A stretch of DNA of 64,000 nt, taken from Chionoecetes opilio. Lineage: Eukaryota > Arthropoda > Malacostraca > Decapoda > Majidae. A program made the position numbers and the translations under genes. Location: assembly GCA_016584305.1 (NCBI GenBank), contig JACEEZ010018194.1, positions 160,001-224,000 of the forward strand, written 5' to 3'. The notes under the pieces are model-generated. The model was not told the origin of the DNA and did no database searches. It saw only the letters and a list, made by a program, of their open reading frames with translations. Numbering within the stretch: position 1 is the stretch's first letter; each line of letters opens with the position of its first letter. Positions 34,777 to 45,714 of the stretch are shown one piece after another.

Positions 34777-35217
34777 CTACTGGGCGTGGGGTGCGGGGCC
34801 CGGGGAGGCGTGGGGCAGGGGAGGCGGAGGGGAGATGGGTGGCAGGCTGGAGGAGGCAAGGTGCGTCCGGTGGTGAAGCTTCAGGTGGTACTTGACTTGC
34901 TTGGCCCTCTTGAAGGAGGCCGCGCACACGGGGCACGAGAAGGGCTTGTCCTCGTTGTGCACCACGTAGTGCTCCACTAGGTGGTGCTTCAGCTTGAAGG
35001 CTTTGCCGCACACCGTGCACGTGTGTCGCCTCTCACCCGAACCCCGGAACCCGCCAAGCCCGCACCGCCGCCCCCACAGGGAGTTCAGGTCAGACGGTAG
35101 AGCCGCCGGGGACGCCGCGTGCTGCCAGTACGACACCGGGTGGGTCATGGCCACAGACTCCAAGCCCCCACACTCACCACCATCATCAACAACACCACTA
35201 CGCCTCGCCACGTTCAT
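34777..35217 (-). CDS. Z10: alternative terminal zinc-finger exon, NEDKP linker
   Basis: 146 codons and a stop; acceptor GTGTGTTTCAG, first codon ATG. Finger 1 C67, C70, H83, H87 with FKLKHHLVEH (compare Z18 [10 protein letters not shown]). The linker is NEDKPF rather than TGEKPF. Finger 2 C95, C98, H111, H115 with FKRAKQVKYH. The 30-residue tail is Ser/Pro-rich. First member, in rising coordinate, of the group whose last finger keeps the standard Phe. Confidence 0.88.
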   Translation of the reverse strand: MNVARRSGVVDDGGECGGLESVAMTHPVSYWQHAASPAALPSDLNSLWGRRCGLGGFRGSGERRHTCTVCGKAFKLKHHLVEHYVVHNEDKPFSCPVCAASFKRAKQVKYHLKLHHRTHLASSSLPPISPPPPLPHASPGPAPHAQ

Positions 35218-36231
35218 CTGAAACACACACACAGGCGCCAGTTAGGTGCACCGCCACAACCACAACCACCACCACCACCACCACCACCATGAGCACCCCC
35301 GTATCCACAGCCACCACCACCTCTCAGGTATGATACATATCAAAGCTTAAGGAAGGAAGAAACTACAGCTAAAACAAACTTTCACCAAGAATACCTCGGG
35401 TGACAGGCTCCCCATCCATGGTGCACCTCAAACCTCAATAGGAAGACTGAGAAAGCGTGAGGGACACAGCACCAAACTGTCTCTATAGCGGCACGGCCTG
35501 TCTTCACCCTGCGGCCAGCCTGCCCCAGCACCTCCCTTCACTGTGCCTCGAGCTGCCTCTGCCTGCCCCTTTCTAACCACAGCGCCCCGTCCTGCCTCCC
35601 TACGTAAGTCTATCTATGCCACGCCTTCCCACGCCCTTGTTCTCCTTTCTGTTTCAGAGAATCGATTGAATATGAAAATATCCTAAAGCGACGATCTGCT
35701 CTCCTCGGCCGCTCACCTTCGTTCCCTCCCTGAGGCTACATCTACAAGACACAAAACACCTTCACCACCTTCACGATTCCATGGCAACTGACAACAAAGT
35801 GCAGAGATTCGGACACAGTGATCTGTGATCGTCTTCAGACACAGATCACAGTAAATTCATCAACATACTGCGCTAGATTCCAGACACCTGAACATTCACA
35901 GGTGAGGTGAGGGACGCAGGCTGGAGTGCAGGGCAGCCCTTCACGTCCTTGAGGGCAAGAATGCAGCATCGATTCTGGGGTCACGTGCAGCCCCCGACGG
36001 CGCGGCCGGAAGGACCACCGAGGGTCCACGTGCATACATGCAACTCTGTTTTGATTCAAGGCAACTAAGGGGACACCTAAAGCATGGCCTGGATATAGTA
36101 TGTATGGCCATTAGCGGGATCATGAAACACTAACTGTCTTGAAGCAAGCTGGGGCTGTGAGGGCACTTGCAGTGGTGTGGGTGAAGTAGTGGAGGCCACA
36201 GCCCAGAAGCCTTGGCTGGACGCCGAGGCCA
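35218..36231. other. Z11-Z10 spacer; no feature recognised
   Basis: A CAC-rich stretch lies at 35260-35290. Frames in 35835-36123 have no zinc-binding pattern and no supported acceptor. Confidence 0.5.
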
Positions 36232-36495
36232 CTAGCTGCAGGCTTGGCGATGCACCACTGCTACGTGGGTCTTGAGGGTGCGAGCCCGGGTGAAGCTCTT
36301 ATCGCACTGGGGACAACCGAACGGCTTCTCGCCCGTGTGCAGCAGGTAATGTTCCTGCACGTGGGCCTTCTTCTTAAAGGACCTGCCGCACTCACTGCAC
36401 GTGTATATGCGGCGAGGGCGGGACGTGTTGGTCTTACCCACGGTCCACTGCATCGCACACGTCCCGCCGCTGGCAAAGGGGGAGTCCACATTCCC
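36232..36495 (-). CDS. Z11: alternative terminal zinc-finger exon, compact
   Basis: 87 codons and a stop; acceptor CGGTCTTTGCAG. Finger 1 C33, C36, H49, H53 with FKKKAHVQEH; TGEKP; finger 2 C61, C64, H77, H82 with FTRARTLKTH. The tail is only five residues (RQACS). The exon is 0.4 kb downstream of Z12. Confidence 0.9.
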   Translation of the reverse strand, partial: GNVDSPFASGGTCAMQWTVGKTNTSRPRRIYTCSECGRSFKKKAHVQEHYLLHTGEKPFGCPQCDKSFTRARTLKTHVAVVHRQACS

Positions 36496-36760
36496 CTGCA
36501 AAGACCGTAACACCCTACCATTACTCCCCTGCTGATAAGATTTCTTTTCTCCTCTCTACTTTAACTGCCATCCATAATAACCTCCCACACCTATCTGAAT
36601 CTGTCCGTCACCGCAAATTATTCATTCTGCCCCGCCAGCACCGCCGCAATTCCCTCCCTTCTCCCCGCCTTACCCTGGGCCTTGCCGCCCCCTGCTCGTC
36701 GCTGGTTCCCCACATGAGGTGGTCGTCACATTGAGAAAAGTAATGTCTGTGTAACACACG

Positions 36761-36766
36761 TTTATT
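36761..36766 (-). terminator. Poly(A) signal candidate for Z12
   Basis: AATAAA on the minus strand, about 125 bp after the Z12 stop. Confidence 0.6.
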
Positions 36767-36891
36767 ATGCAACAAAATCTTTCACAATTAAAAAATACAG
36801 AAACAATCTTTCCTTATGCGACACAAATCAGTGTGGTTGCCCCTGCATGAGTCTCCCGCGCTGGAGGCCTCGCCTGCCGGGAGGAGGGGCA

Positions 36892-37416
36892 CTAGGCAGC
36901 GTGCAGGTGGTGGAGGTATTGCTGCTGCTGCTGCTGCTGCTGTTGCTGTTGCTGCTGTTGGTGGCTGCGGGCGTGGGTGTTCAGGTTGGTCTTCTTGGCA
37001 AAGCTCTTCCCGCACACAGCACACACGTAGGGCCGCTCGCCCGTGTGCGTTCGCTCGTGCTCCACTAGGTGGTCCTTCCTCTTGAACCGCTTAGCGCAGA
37101 ACCGACACGCAAAGGGGCGACACTGGTAGAGAAGGGAGCCCGGCACCGCGGCCTGCTCCCCTGCGGCTGTGGCCCCCGAGCCCCTGGTGGAGGCAGCGGG
37201 GCCGGGAGAGCGTGGTTCTCCAGGCAGCGGCTCCCCCACGGCATCATTGAGGCAATACTCAAAGATGTCAAGCTCTGGCGCCACCGTGCTTGCCCCGCCA
37301 CTGGCCGGTGCGGGGGGCTGCGGCGGGGGCAGCGGCGGCCTGCGGGAGAACGTGGCGACCCCTTGGCCCGCGCCGCCGCCCGCCTCACCCAAGTCCCCAA
37401 GTAATAACCGCATGGT
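36892..37416 (-). CDS. Z12: alternative terminal zinc-finger exon with polyglutamine tail
   Basis: 174 codons and a stop; acceptor GTGTCGTTACAG. A 103-residue lead rich in Gly, Ala and Pro. Finger 1 C104, C107, H120, H124 with FKRKDHLVEH, helix R, D, H, E; TGERP; finger 2 C132, C135, H148, H152 with FAKKTNLNTH. Immediately after the last zinc ligand comes a run of 14 Gln, encoded by mixed CAG and CAA, then YLHHLHAA. The CAA interruptions argue for some selection or age rather than fresh expansion. Confidence 0.9.
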   Translation of the reverse strand, partial: TMRLLLGDLGEAGGGAGQGVATFSRRPPLPPPQPPAPASGGASTVAPELDIFEYCLNDAVGEPLPGEPRSPGPAASTRGSGATAAGEQAAVPGSLLYQCRPFACRFCAKRFKRKDHLVEHERTHTGERPYVCAVCGKSFAKKTNLNTHARSHQQQQQQQQQQQQQQYLHHLHAA

Positions 37417-37524
37417 CTGTAACGACACACAAAGACAATGTCAGGCCTTCTCTTATACGGGGAGGTGGAGCAACAGCCCGCCACACCACTAGCTAGTCAC
37501 ACTCAACTGGGGGAGGGGAGGGGG

Positions 37525-37908
37525 TCACTGCGGGTGAGGGAAGGTGTCGGGTGTGATGAAGGGAGGGGTGGAGGGGGAGGGAGGCAGGAGGTGGAGCCGC
37601 ATGTGTAGAGTGAGCGCCTCTCTGTTAGCGAAGCCCTGATTGCATGTGAGGCACACCGGCGCCGTGCATTTGGCCACCCGTTCATGTTGGCGCAGGTGCT
37701 GCCGCTGGACGAAGGAGCGGCCGCAGGTAGGGCAGGTGAAGGGGCGCTCCCCTGTGTGCAAACGAAGGTGGTCTCGAAGGTGGCTGGTGTTGAGGAACCG
37801 CTTGCTGCACACCGAACATTGATAGGGCCGCCGGCTATCGTACGACCCGCGCTGGTACGTCCGCCCACCCACCACGCCCACGAGCGCTGCGTCAGGCCCC
37901 GCCCGCCC
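37525..37908 (-). CDS. Z13: alternative terminal exon with three fingers
   Basis: 127 codons and a stop; acceptor GTTTGTTGCAG. Finger 1 C31, C34, H47, H51 (FLNTSHLRDH); TGERP; finger 2 C59, C62, H75, C81, a C2HC finger with five residues before the last Cys (FVQRQHLRQH); finger 3 C86, C89, H102, H106 (FANREALTLH) after a four-residue linker. The tail is Pro-rich. Only 108 bp separates this stop from the Z12 acceptor, too little for an ordinary 3' UTR, so transcripts ending here probably read through Z12 to its poly(A) signal. Confidence 0.9.
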   Translation of the reverse strand, partial: GRAGPDAALVGVVGGRTYQRGSYDSRRPYQCSVCSKRFLNTSHLRDHLRLHTGERPFTCPTCGRSFVQRQHLRQHERVAKCTAPVCLTCNQGFANREALTLHMRLHLLPPSPSTPPFITPDTFPHPQ

Positions 37909-39517
37909 CTGCAACAAACACCACCACTTAAGACATTCCTCCATCCCACCTCTCGTTCATCCGTCCCGCCCCTCAGCCCCACGCCCACCAACACGCCCCT
38001 GCACCCACACCACGCGATGGACCTGTATCCCACGCGAGGCCTCTGACTCGGGGCGCCCCTCCTGCTGCCCCCTCGCCGCCTCCCCCACACCCACCACGCA
38101 CCGCAAGCAGACAGACCAGAGCCAAGGTCACGATATCCAGCCGAGACGCCCCCTCCGCTACCCCCCTTCCTCCCCAAGCAGCCAGAACCGTCGCCTGGGA
38201 ACAAGCTTTTCATTAGGCCTCGTCGCGCCTAAACTGTGCCATGTTGACCGTTTATTCATTCACATGTGCGCTATGCTATCAAGGCTTGTCTATACACGTC
38301 ATCGTTACCCTCCCGCTCACCAGCCCCGCCCCATCCCTGCATAGCCCTCCCCCCTGCAAGAAGTATGCACAGGCCTGCAAGGGAGTCTGTTTGGTGTCAA
38401 TTACGATATCGGTGTCACGGGAAATAGAAAGACATGGCGTGTATCGATGTGTTAAGTCTCGAGGACCCTAGTGCTTTGTTGTGTTCTTGTCAGCCACACA
38501 CACACATACACATACACACATACACACACAACATACACACACACACACACTAACGAGACGCAGGACGCAGGAGCAAGGTCAACAGGCTGCCACGTGTGAG
38601 AACTGTGACCCATGTGTAACTTGTGACCTTGTTTTTGTTATCGCCTATTCAATGTTCTGTCTAGTTTTGTTTTGAAGTATCATGGGACTTTCTCACGCCC
38701 TTGCTCGCGTACATCGCTGTGTGATGCCCAAACATGTGCTGTATACAAGGCGATCCTCATACTCTTACCTAGTACATGGTGTTATTACCTCTCTCAAGCG
38801 GAGGAGGAAAGGAAATTTTAGAGACAGATGGAGAGAGAAATGTATTATTGAAATGGAAAAAGAGAAGAGATGATGAAGAGAGGAGAATAAGAAGTGAGAA
38901 ATATAGTAAGTAGCTAACTCGTACGATCCATCTAACCCCCCCTTCCCCCTCCCTCCCCCCAACAAGGGTGCAGCATGAGTCGTGAGTATACTTCGATAGT
39001 CTCAAAGTCATTCCCATGTTTTTACTATTGATTGACCTTGACCTTGACTATTATTTTTTTTTTTAATGGCATATATGTTAATTTCAATCTAATTTTAAGG
39101 CACTACTGTACTTTTTTTTAACGCATAAAGCATTTAATTTGATTTTTGATTTGTTAGCATGGTTAATTGGTAATGTATTTTTGTGGATCAGTGGCACTTG
39201 ACATTGACATTGACACTTGACTTAACACTTAACACTTGAATACATTTTAGTGATGGTGTGTTGTCATGCACTATAGCTACTAAAATATTATCCCCTCAAG
39301 TCAGTGTGGTATTTATTGAGTCGCAGTGGTATGTACGCACGATGTGTTATTTAGTGTGTATTGATTTTGTTGGAGCCTTGGTACTCCTTGTATTTTAGTT
39401 TATTTCATTCCTGTTGCTATGATTAATTAAGTCTTTTTTTTTCTTTACATCACAAAGTATGATGAATTGTCTTGATTATCACTATTAAAAGTCCTGCCAG
39501 TCCGGTCCTAGTGTTCC

Positions 39518-39604
39518 TGGTGACCCCGTGAGGTGAATGGTGTCCCCGTGAGGTGAATGGTGTCCCCGTGAGGTGAATGGTGACCCCGCGTGGTGAATGG
39601 TGAC
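39518..39604. repeat. 20-bp minisatellite, about 4 units
   Basis: TGTCCCCGTGAGGTGAATGG repeated with few changes. Confidence 0.9.
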
Positions 39605-40016
39605 CTCGCATCAATGTGGAACAACTACTTCAGTCACATCCTGAGCGTTCGTATGTATATAAAAAAAAAAAAAAAAAAATATGCAACCAATCAAATGCAC
39701 ACACACACACACACACATCAGCATCACACACACACACCGTAAAGTTCTTGCTTTACTATGCCTATTATCTATTTATTTCCCTCACACAAAAAAAACTTGA
39801 AAATTATAAACTCGTATAATAAAAATAACTCCTCGCCTCACCTGTCAAGTTCACTCATCTTAGTCATTTCGTGTCATTTTGTTCATCTGTGTTTGCTTGT
39901 GTACCTTGTATTGTTTATTTTCACCTGCACAACACCTTTCTCTTACTAATTAGTATTTAATGCTGGGAATGCCAGGGTTGTGGAGGGATGAGAAAAAAAT
40001 CTGTCATCTTTCAAGG

Positions 40017-40022
40017 TTTATT
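40017..40022 (-). terminator. Poly(A) signal candidate for Z14
   Basis: AATAAA on the minus strand, about 625 bp after the Z14 stop. Confidence 0.45.
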
Positions 40023-40647
40023 TGAAATGAACAATAACCACACTTCCTCGTAACCAAAAGATTCACTCCACCGTCGCAGGACTCAGATCAACACAGCATT
40101 GGCAATAGTAGGGTATAAGCGCGTCTATGTATTGAAAAATAAATAAGTAAAGATTCAAGATACAGGAAAAGAAAAAGGATAGAAAAAGAAAAGAAAAAGA
40201 AAAAATAGAATAAGAGAAATGGAAAATAAAGGCTGGGCAATGGGTGAGAGTGAGGCGATGAAGGTTTGGCACCCGGCGTGGGAGTGTATGTATGCATGTA
40301 CTGTTCATGGTCCACGACGGGCACCCCTGGGGCGCCGCCGGGCTCCCACACCGATTAATGGAATAATAATGATACAAATAATTACCTAAATATATAAAAA
40401 TATAATAAAATAAAGGAAAACTAAAATAACATGTAAAAGAAAAAACACGACTAACGGCCGAGATTCCCCTTTGCCTTTCCCGCCGTGGCGACACGGCAGG
40501 GAAGAGGCGGCATTGTCCTCACACCAGACACACACACACAAGGAAGGGAAGTGAAAGCACCAAAGTATTCCAGCACGAATCCCACGCCCGTGGCTCGCCC
40601 TCCCTAAACACGTTCTCGACGCCTTCGTGAAAGGCCGCGGAGGTCGG

Positions 40648-40926
40648 TCAGATTTTGGGTTGGTAAGGGGCCATGTTTTCCTGGGGCTGAAGGCCCAACA
40701 GGTGGGGGTGGTACTTGGCCCTGTGGCGGCCCAGGGCCATGCGGTGCCTGAAGGCGTGGCCGCACAGGCTGCACTTGTACGGACACTCTCCCGTGTGGAT
40801 GCGGAGGTGCTGCTTGAGGGTGTCTTGGCGGGTGAAGGAGCGACCACAGTGCGGGCAGGTCGGGGCACCCGACACCACCGCTTCCCCGACACCACATCCC
40901 CGACCCGCAGCCGCCCACCACCACGC
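40648..40926 (-). CDS. Z14: alternative terminal zinc-finger exon
   Basis: 92 codons and a stop; acceptor CTGTGTTGCAG with GCTGATG upstream. Finger 1 C24, C27, H40, H44 with [10 protein letters not shown], helix R, D, T, Q; linker TGECP, where Cys replaces the Lys or Arg of the consensus; finger 2 C52, C55, H68, H73 with [10 protein letters not shown]. The tail of 19 residues is Gln/Pro-rich. Confidence 0.9.
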   Translation of the reverse strand, partial: AWWWAAAGRGCGVGEAVVSGAPTCPHCGRSFTRQDTLKQHLRIHTGECPYKCSLCGHAFRHRMALGRHRAKYHPHLLGLQPQENMAPYQPKI

Positions 40927-41080
40927 CTGCAACACAGAACCCTCATCAGCAGCCCCTTCACACTCCACCTCACACCCACCACCACCACCACCACAACTAG
41001 CCACGCCTTTGCCGAGAAACGCGAGGTGACGCCGCGTCCTGCTTAGCTACCTGGGTGTGGCCACCAATGGGTCACAAGCA

Positions 41081-41380
41081 CTAGTTAGCGGCCACGCAGC
41101 CCTTGAGGCGGTGGTAGTGGAGGGCCCACCGCTGGGAGAAGGACGAGCCGCAGCGGTGGCACACGTAGGGCCGCTCCCCCGTGTGGTTTCTCTGGTGCTG
41201 ACTCAAGTTGTCCCGCCGCTTGTAGCTCCGACCACACACGTTACACACGAACCTTCGCTCCCCAGTGACCCCACCTCTCCCCGCCGCCACCCCCCATCCC
41301 TGGCGGCCACCACCTCCACCCACCCACGGCCCGCCCTCACCCACCTGCGGCCACCCACACGCCGCGACACCCCGATCACT
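41081..41380 (-). CDS. Z15: alternative terminal exon, C2H2 plus C2HC
   Basis: 99 codons and a stop; acceptor GTCTGTTGCAG with AGTAAC about 25 nt upstream. Finger 1 C46, C49, H62, H66 with YKRRDNLSQH, Tyr replacing the usual Phe; TGERP; finger 2 C74, C77, H90, C95 with FSQRWALHYH, helix Q, W, A, Y. The stop follows four residues after the last ligand. Only 154 bp lies between this stop and the Z14 acceptor. Confidence 0.9.
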   Translation of the reverse strand, partial: SDRGVAACGWPQVGEGGPWVGGGGGRQGWGVAAGRGGVTGERRFVCNVCGRSYKRRDNLSQHQRNHTGERPYVCHRCGSSFSQRWALHYHRLKGCVAAN

Positions 41381-41911
41381 CTGCAACAGACAAGAGGTGG
41401 AGCGTTACTCTCTGCTTGACACCCCAAACACCCACCCCCAGCGGTCCCCTATGGCAAGGACGAGGCAGAAAGATCCTACGAGGAGGCCAGATGGAGGAGG
41501 GTCACTACTGATCCCCAACACAGCCTCCATACCCCCCAACTCGACCCCTACACTCCCCGTCTTGGATTTGCATTCCCTCCCTTCTCCTTACCCCTCACAC
41601 TAATTATCGTACTGTATACAAAAGGTGAGCACATAAGTCTCGTGTTCTACATCATGGTTCGTGATCTTTGGTTCTGCTGATATCTGGAAGTCTTTTCAAC
41701 ACCAAGACAAAGTAAAGTGATTCGCACAAAGTCGTCCCTTTAGTGGATCGGGGAGGGCGACGCTCCCGCTCCTGAACGGCCGGACAACCCATCGCGCCCT
41801 GGTCCACACCCCCACTAGAAGACCTACACATCAACACTCACACAATAGCTACACAGGCATGTGCGGTCCCCGCGGGTGCTGGGGGGACCGGCGGGGCGGA
41901 GCGCGACCGGA

Positions 41912-42247
41912 CTATCTGTGGTGGTCCTCGCGGCAGGCGTTCAGCTTGTGGTAGTGGAGGCCGCTCTGCTGAGCAAACTTGGCCCCACAGCGCGGGCACC
42001 CGTACGGCTTCTCACCGGTGTGGAGACGCTCGTGTTGTCGCCGGTGGTCGGAGCGCTTGAAGCGGCGGCCACAGTAGGTGCAAGCATAAGGGCGAGGGTC
42101 GGGCAGCGCCTGCTGCTGGTGGTGGTGCTGCTGCTGAGGCAAGGCTGCTACCCGGACGGTCAGGCAAGAACCCCCCGCCAGCCACAGATGCGACGGCACC
42201 TTCGCCGCCATCCTACCCAAGCCACCATCACCACCACCACCACCAGC
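41912..42247 (-). CDS. Z16: alternative terminal exon, C2H2 plus C2HC
   Basis: 111 codons and a stop; acceptor CATGTGTTACAG. Finger 1 C56, C59, H72, H76 with FKRSDHRRQH, helix R, D, H, Q; TGEKP; finger 2 C84, C87, H100, C105 with FAQQSGLHYH. The second finger shares the LHYHxLxxC ending with Z15, the neighbour downstream. A run of Gln and His (about nine residues) lies before the first finger. Confidence 0.9.
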   Translation of the reverse strand, partial: AGGGGGDGGLGRMAAKVPSHLWLAGGSCLTVRVAALPQQQHHHQQQALPDPRPYACTYCGRRFKRSDHRRQHERLHTGEKPYGCPRCGAKFAQQSGLHYHKLNACREDHHR

Positions 42248-42533
42248 CTGTAACACATGGCAAAGCCTCGTCACACACCCTCGTTGTCCTCACCTTAATA
42301 GTACCTAGTTACAACAGTCATTATCACAAGGCAGGGGGGAGGGAAGGTTAACAGGAGCAACACTCAAAAGTCAACAGTAACAAAGCGGGAAATAATGGGT
42401 TCACTACACGTCTAGATCGCGGCAATGCTGATTGATGGCTCCCTGCCCGCCCGCCCCCACATGCTGCTCCGCCATGACCTAAGGTTTCTCCACGCCCTAC
42501 AGGCACCACCTCCGACATGAGGTCAGCAGGAGG

Positions 42534-42800
42534 CTAGCGGCAGATGCTCTGATGATACATGAGTGGACTCTTCTGGTTGAAGCCTCGGCCGCAACGCTCA
42601 CACCGGTACGGCTTCTCGCCCGTGTGGATGCGGACGTGCTGCGTCAGGTGGTCCTTCCTGCGGAACTGCTTAGTGCAGTAGGGACAGCAGTGGAGCTTCT
42701 GGGCGGACGGGTCACCCCCGGCCCGGCCCCGCAGGGGAATGGGCGCCATCAACCACGCCGCCAGAACGCCCTCCGCGGGCCGCTCATTCACCTCCCAGCC
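42534..42800 (-). CDS. Z17: alternative terminal exon, C2H2 plus C2HC
   Basis: 88 codons and a stop; acceptor TTTCTCGTCCCCAG. The exon opens GWEVNERP in phase 0. Finger 1 C39, C42, H55, H59 with [10 protein letters not shown], helix R, D, H, Q; TGEKP; finger 2 C67, C70, H83, C87 with [10 protein letters not shown]. The protein ends one residue after the last Cys ligand, the shortest tail of the set. Confidence 0.9.
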   Translation of the reverse strand, partial: GWEVNERPAEGVLAAWLMAPIPLRGRAGGDPSAQKLHCCPYCTKQFRRKDHLTQHVRIHTGEKPYRCERCGRGFNQKSPLMYHQSICR

Positions 42801-43026
42801 CTGGGGACGAGAAAGCCCACCTTCACTTTACAGAACAGTCTCGCGAGGATCAAGGCGCCCTCTTACCACAAAGTCTTCAGTGTTATGCAATGTTATACAC
42901 TAAGTGTGTCCACGGAATATTTTCACCCTCTTTCTGTGTCTCCCTCGTGATCTTAACGCGTATACTGATAAAGTCACTTCACTTTCTTTTTGTTTTTAAC
43001 CAGCTGGCGAGGGCGGCGCCCCCAGC

Positions 43027-43575
43027 TCAGGTGTGGGTGACTGAGGGATGGGTGGAGAGGTCCCCGCCCACGCCTAGTCCTGCCTCAGTGGAGTTCGTGA
43101 GGGAAACGTAGGCGTTCATGACATCCGAGGGGATGCCGACACAAGACATGCTGGAGGCCGCGCCAGACATGCCCTGCTGGGTCATGTCGGGGAGCAGCGC
43201 GCCGCCCAGCCCGCCGACCCCGCCCTCTAGCCCGTGCTGGTGCGTCGCCTTGCACGGCACCCCGCACCCCACGGTGGAGGCCGCGCGGGGGGCCTCAGGG
43301 GTGCTGGGGTGAGGCACGCACAGCTTTTTCTTCATGTGGTAGTGGTAGCTGCTCTGCTGCGTGAAGGTCTTCCCGCACAAGTTACAAGCAAAGGGCCGCT
43401 CACCAGTGTGGATGCGGCTGTGCTGTTTGAGGTGGTGGTTAAGCTTGAAACGTTTGCCGCAAATGTGACAAGCGTAGGGGCGGAAGGGGTCGCCAACGGA
43501 TGCGGTGGAGGGTGCGGGCAGCGAGCCAAAGCCGAGCGACGAGTGCAGGTTGGTAAGGGAGTCAAACAACACGCT
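43027..43575 (-). CDS. Z18: alternative terminal exon with long C-terminal tail
   Basis: 182 codons and a stop; acceptor TTTTCTGTTGCAG with TTCTAAG about 28 nt upstream. Fingers lie early: finger 1 C36, C39, H52, H56 with [15 protein letters not shown]; finger 2 C64, C67, H80, C86 with [10 protein letters not shown], a C2HC with five residues before Cys. A tail of nearly 100 residues follows, rich in Gly, Met, Ser and Thr, unlike the short tails of most other exons, and may carry an effector function. Confidence 0.9.
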   Translation of the reverse strand, partial: SVLFDSLTNLHSSLGFGSLPAPSTASVGDPFRPYACHICGKRFKLNHHLKQHSRIHTGERPFACNLCGKTFTQQSSYHYHMKKKLCVPHPSTPEAPRAASTVGCGVPCKATHQHGLEGGVGGLGGALLPDMTQQGMSGAASSMSCVGIPSDVMNAYVSLTNSTEAGLGVGGDLSTHPSVTHT

Positions 43576-44328
43576 CTGCAACAGAAAAGGGCACTGCTTA
43601 GAACCTGCCCACACCTGCTGTTGCTACACCCAAAACTCCTGCTAACCTGCAACCACTGCCCTCCACATACAGCCAACGGTGACCGATGCCACCCCGCTAT
43701 CACCACAACGTTGCCACCACCACCACTCCCTCCACACACCAGACCACGCCTGCACACAAACAAGACTCAGCAGCCCGAGGCATGTGCAGCGCTTCACCCA
43801 GCATCCCGCAGCAGCCACGCCCCCCTCCCACGCCCACCACCCTGACTACATAAAAAAAGGAACAAGTCTGCCACTTCGCCGCGTCGCTTCCCAGGTGGTC
43901 CCTATATAATCTCACCTTCCAGTGCTTGAAGGAGCGTCTCAATGCATCGCAATAACAAGTGCAATTTGTGCGTCCGTGAGCATGGATGAGTTTGTCATCA
44001 CCAGCACGGGAAGGTGCTACACCTGCTGCGGGCCAGTCAGCCGTTGCCCACACGTCGCCAGCCACACCCACTGCGACACTACTCCTGGACAACAATAAAA
44101 CGTCTCTATCCTTCACTTCACTTTATTCAGCAGACGTTCCCTGGCCGGAACTGACTGAGGGCCCTCAGGACCCTCCAATACAAAGGAATACAAAGTCTAT
44201 TGACGCTGCCGTCAAAACTTACATATTAATGACTCAATAAAGCTGCCTTAATTACCATGACAATCCTTACGAAAAAATATCTTAAAGCCGTCACACAAGC
44301 TGCCGTCCAGCTGCCGCTCACGCCCTCC
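43576..44328. other. Z19-Z18 spacer; no further exon seen
   Basis: A frame at 43850-44110 contains CTCYC and a later His but no C2H2 spacing. Holds the Z19 poly(A) candidate. Confidence 0.45.
44122..44127 (-). terminator. Poly(A) signal candidate for Z19
   Basis: AATAAA on the minus strand, about 200 bp after the Z19 stop. Confidence 0.6.
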
Positions 44329-44820
44329 TCACTGATCTAAGGCATAGATGGCCTTGGGCGGGTCAGCGTGCTTCCTCTCCAGGTGGTGCTTGAGGATGTG
44401 CATGCGGCTGAAGGCCTGGCCACACAGCGTGCACACGTACTTCTCCCCGGTGTGAATCCGCTCGTGGTTCTGCAGGTGTTGCTTCTTCTTGAACCGAGCG
44501 TCGCAGAAGTGGCAGGGATAGGGCCTCTCCACGCTGTCGTCCAGCCGCGCACCCATTGGCACCGCGCCCAGCGGGGCCATGGGGGCCATGGGGGCCATGG
44601 GGGCGAAAGGCTTCATGTCGTTGCGGTTCGAGGCAGCAGCAACGTCCAACAGGGCATGGTAGGGCATGCCGCCGGCATTCACCGCTGCTGCCGCCGTGGA
44701 CGTGTCCATTCTCAGAAAGTTTTGGGTCATGTGGGAGCCCAGCCCCAGCATGGGCTGAGCTGACAGTTCCGGGTTTGGTTTCATGCCACGCCTGCCGCCG
44801 AGGAGGGCGTCCTCACAGCT
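44329..44820 (-). CDS. Z19: alternative terminal zinc-finger exon, shortened linker
   Basis: 163 codons and a stop; acceptor GGTCTCTTGCAG with ACTAAAG about 30 nt upstream. The lead contains a short APM tandem repeat (about four units) from GGGGCCATG repeats in the DNA. Finger 1 C103, C106, H119, H123 with FKKKQHLQNH; the linker is TGEKYV, one residue shorter than TGEKPYV; finger 2 C130, C133, H146, H151 with FSRMHILKHH. The shorter linker may alter the spacing between the two DNA triplets contacted. Confidence 0.9.
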   Translation of the reverse strand, partial: SCEDALLGGRRGMKPNPELSAQPMLGLGSHMTQNFLRMDTSTAAAAVNAGGMPYHALLDVAAASNRNDMKPFAPMAPMAPMAPLGAVPMGARLDDSVERPYPCHFCDARFKKKQHLQNHERIHTGEKYVCTLCGQAFSRMHILKHHLERKHADPPKAIYALDQ

Positions 44821-45619
44821 CTGCAAGAGACCGACACCCGTACTTTAGTCTCGAGGGGGAGCAGCTCCGGGCGACCGCCAGGATGCCTCGCCTCCCTCAC
44901 ATAGACTCTAAGCAAGACAATACTGCTGCCTCATGCGCCCAGGTGGACAATAGTCACCAACAAGACCAACACTAAGTCACACCCTGACAGGCGAACCTCC
45001 GCGGCTCACCAGCGAGATCCGCGGGGTGTGCGACGCCTCATCACCTGTGACAGACGCAGCTTGCCCAGGCGGGATGCCATGGGCCGTGGGCGGGGCTCCA
45101 GCATACATCACTAGTGTCTGGAGCCCATGCACATCATCTCGGCCTGAGACGATTCCGCGCCCGGATGGCGGCGGCGCCACCCCCTCCCGCAGTCACAATG
45201 AGTGTGTTCTCACCTCTGACGCCGCCCGCCACTCACGCTATATAATATAATATAGTGCTAACCATCCCAACATTTTTTCCCGTTTTTTACAACAAGCTAC
45301 CTTCAACCCACTTTCCCAAGATCATGGCAATCTTAAATAACCCAGCTTGAGGGAGTAAAACCTGAGGACATGTTTGGTGTTTATTTCCATACAATCATGT
45401 ACAAGTACAAAGATGCCACAAACAGCAACTCTGGAGAACAATACCTAAAGGCTTGCGTCAGTGGTCACCCCTGCCATGGTGACACCCTGACACCTCACCC
45501 GTTACTCTACCCATTGTTCCCACACGAGTGTCCCTTCCTCTCACTGGTGTGTCATTCACCCATGGTCTTGTCCACGCGAGCCGGACTCACGATCGGACTG
45601 TGCGTGTGCGTGTGCGTGC

Positions 45620-45655
<36 letters not shown>

Positions 45656-45714
45656 AAGCACACCAAGTCACTATCATCAGCCAGACACGTGTGGTGTGGG
45701 GAGGACAACCATCA
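44821..45714. other. Z20-Z19 spacer; (GT)n at 45601-45652
   Basis: Holds the Z20 poly(A) candidate; nothing else recognised. Confidence 0.5.
45380..45385 (-). terminator. Poly(A) signal candidate for Z20
   Basis: AATAAA on the minus strand, about 330 bp after the Z20 stop. Confidence 0.5.

Larger units (their letters stand above)
37909..40647. other. Z14-Z13 spacer; no gene recognised
   Basis: Contains (CA)n at 38502-38550, AT-rich sequence at 39040-39480, poly-A at 39661-39679 and the minisatellite below. Probably intron plus the Z14 3' UTR. Confidence 0.5.

Noticed and set aside
43850..44116. Minus-strand frame with CTCYC and a later His, possibly a diverged finger
   Set aside because: The spacing does not fit C2H2 and no acceptor in the shared phase was found.
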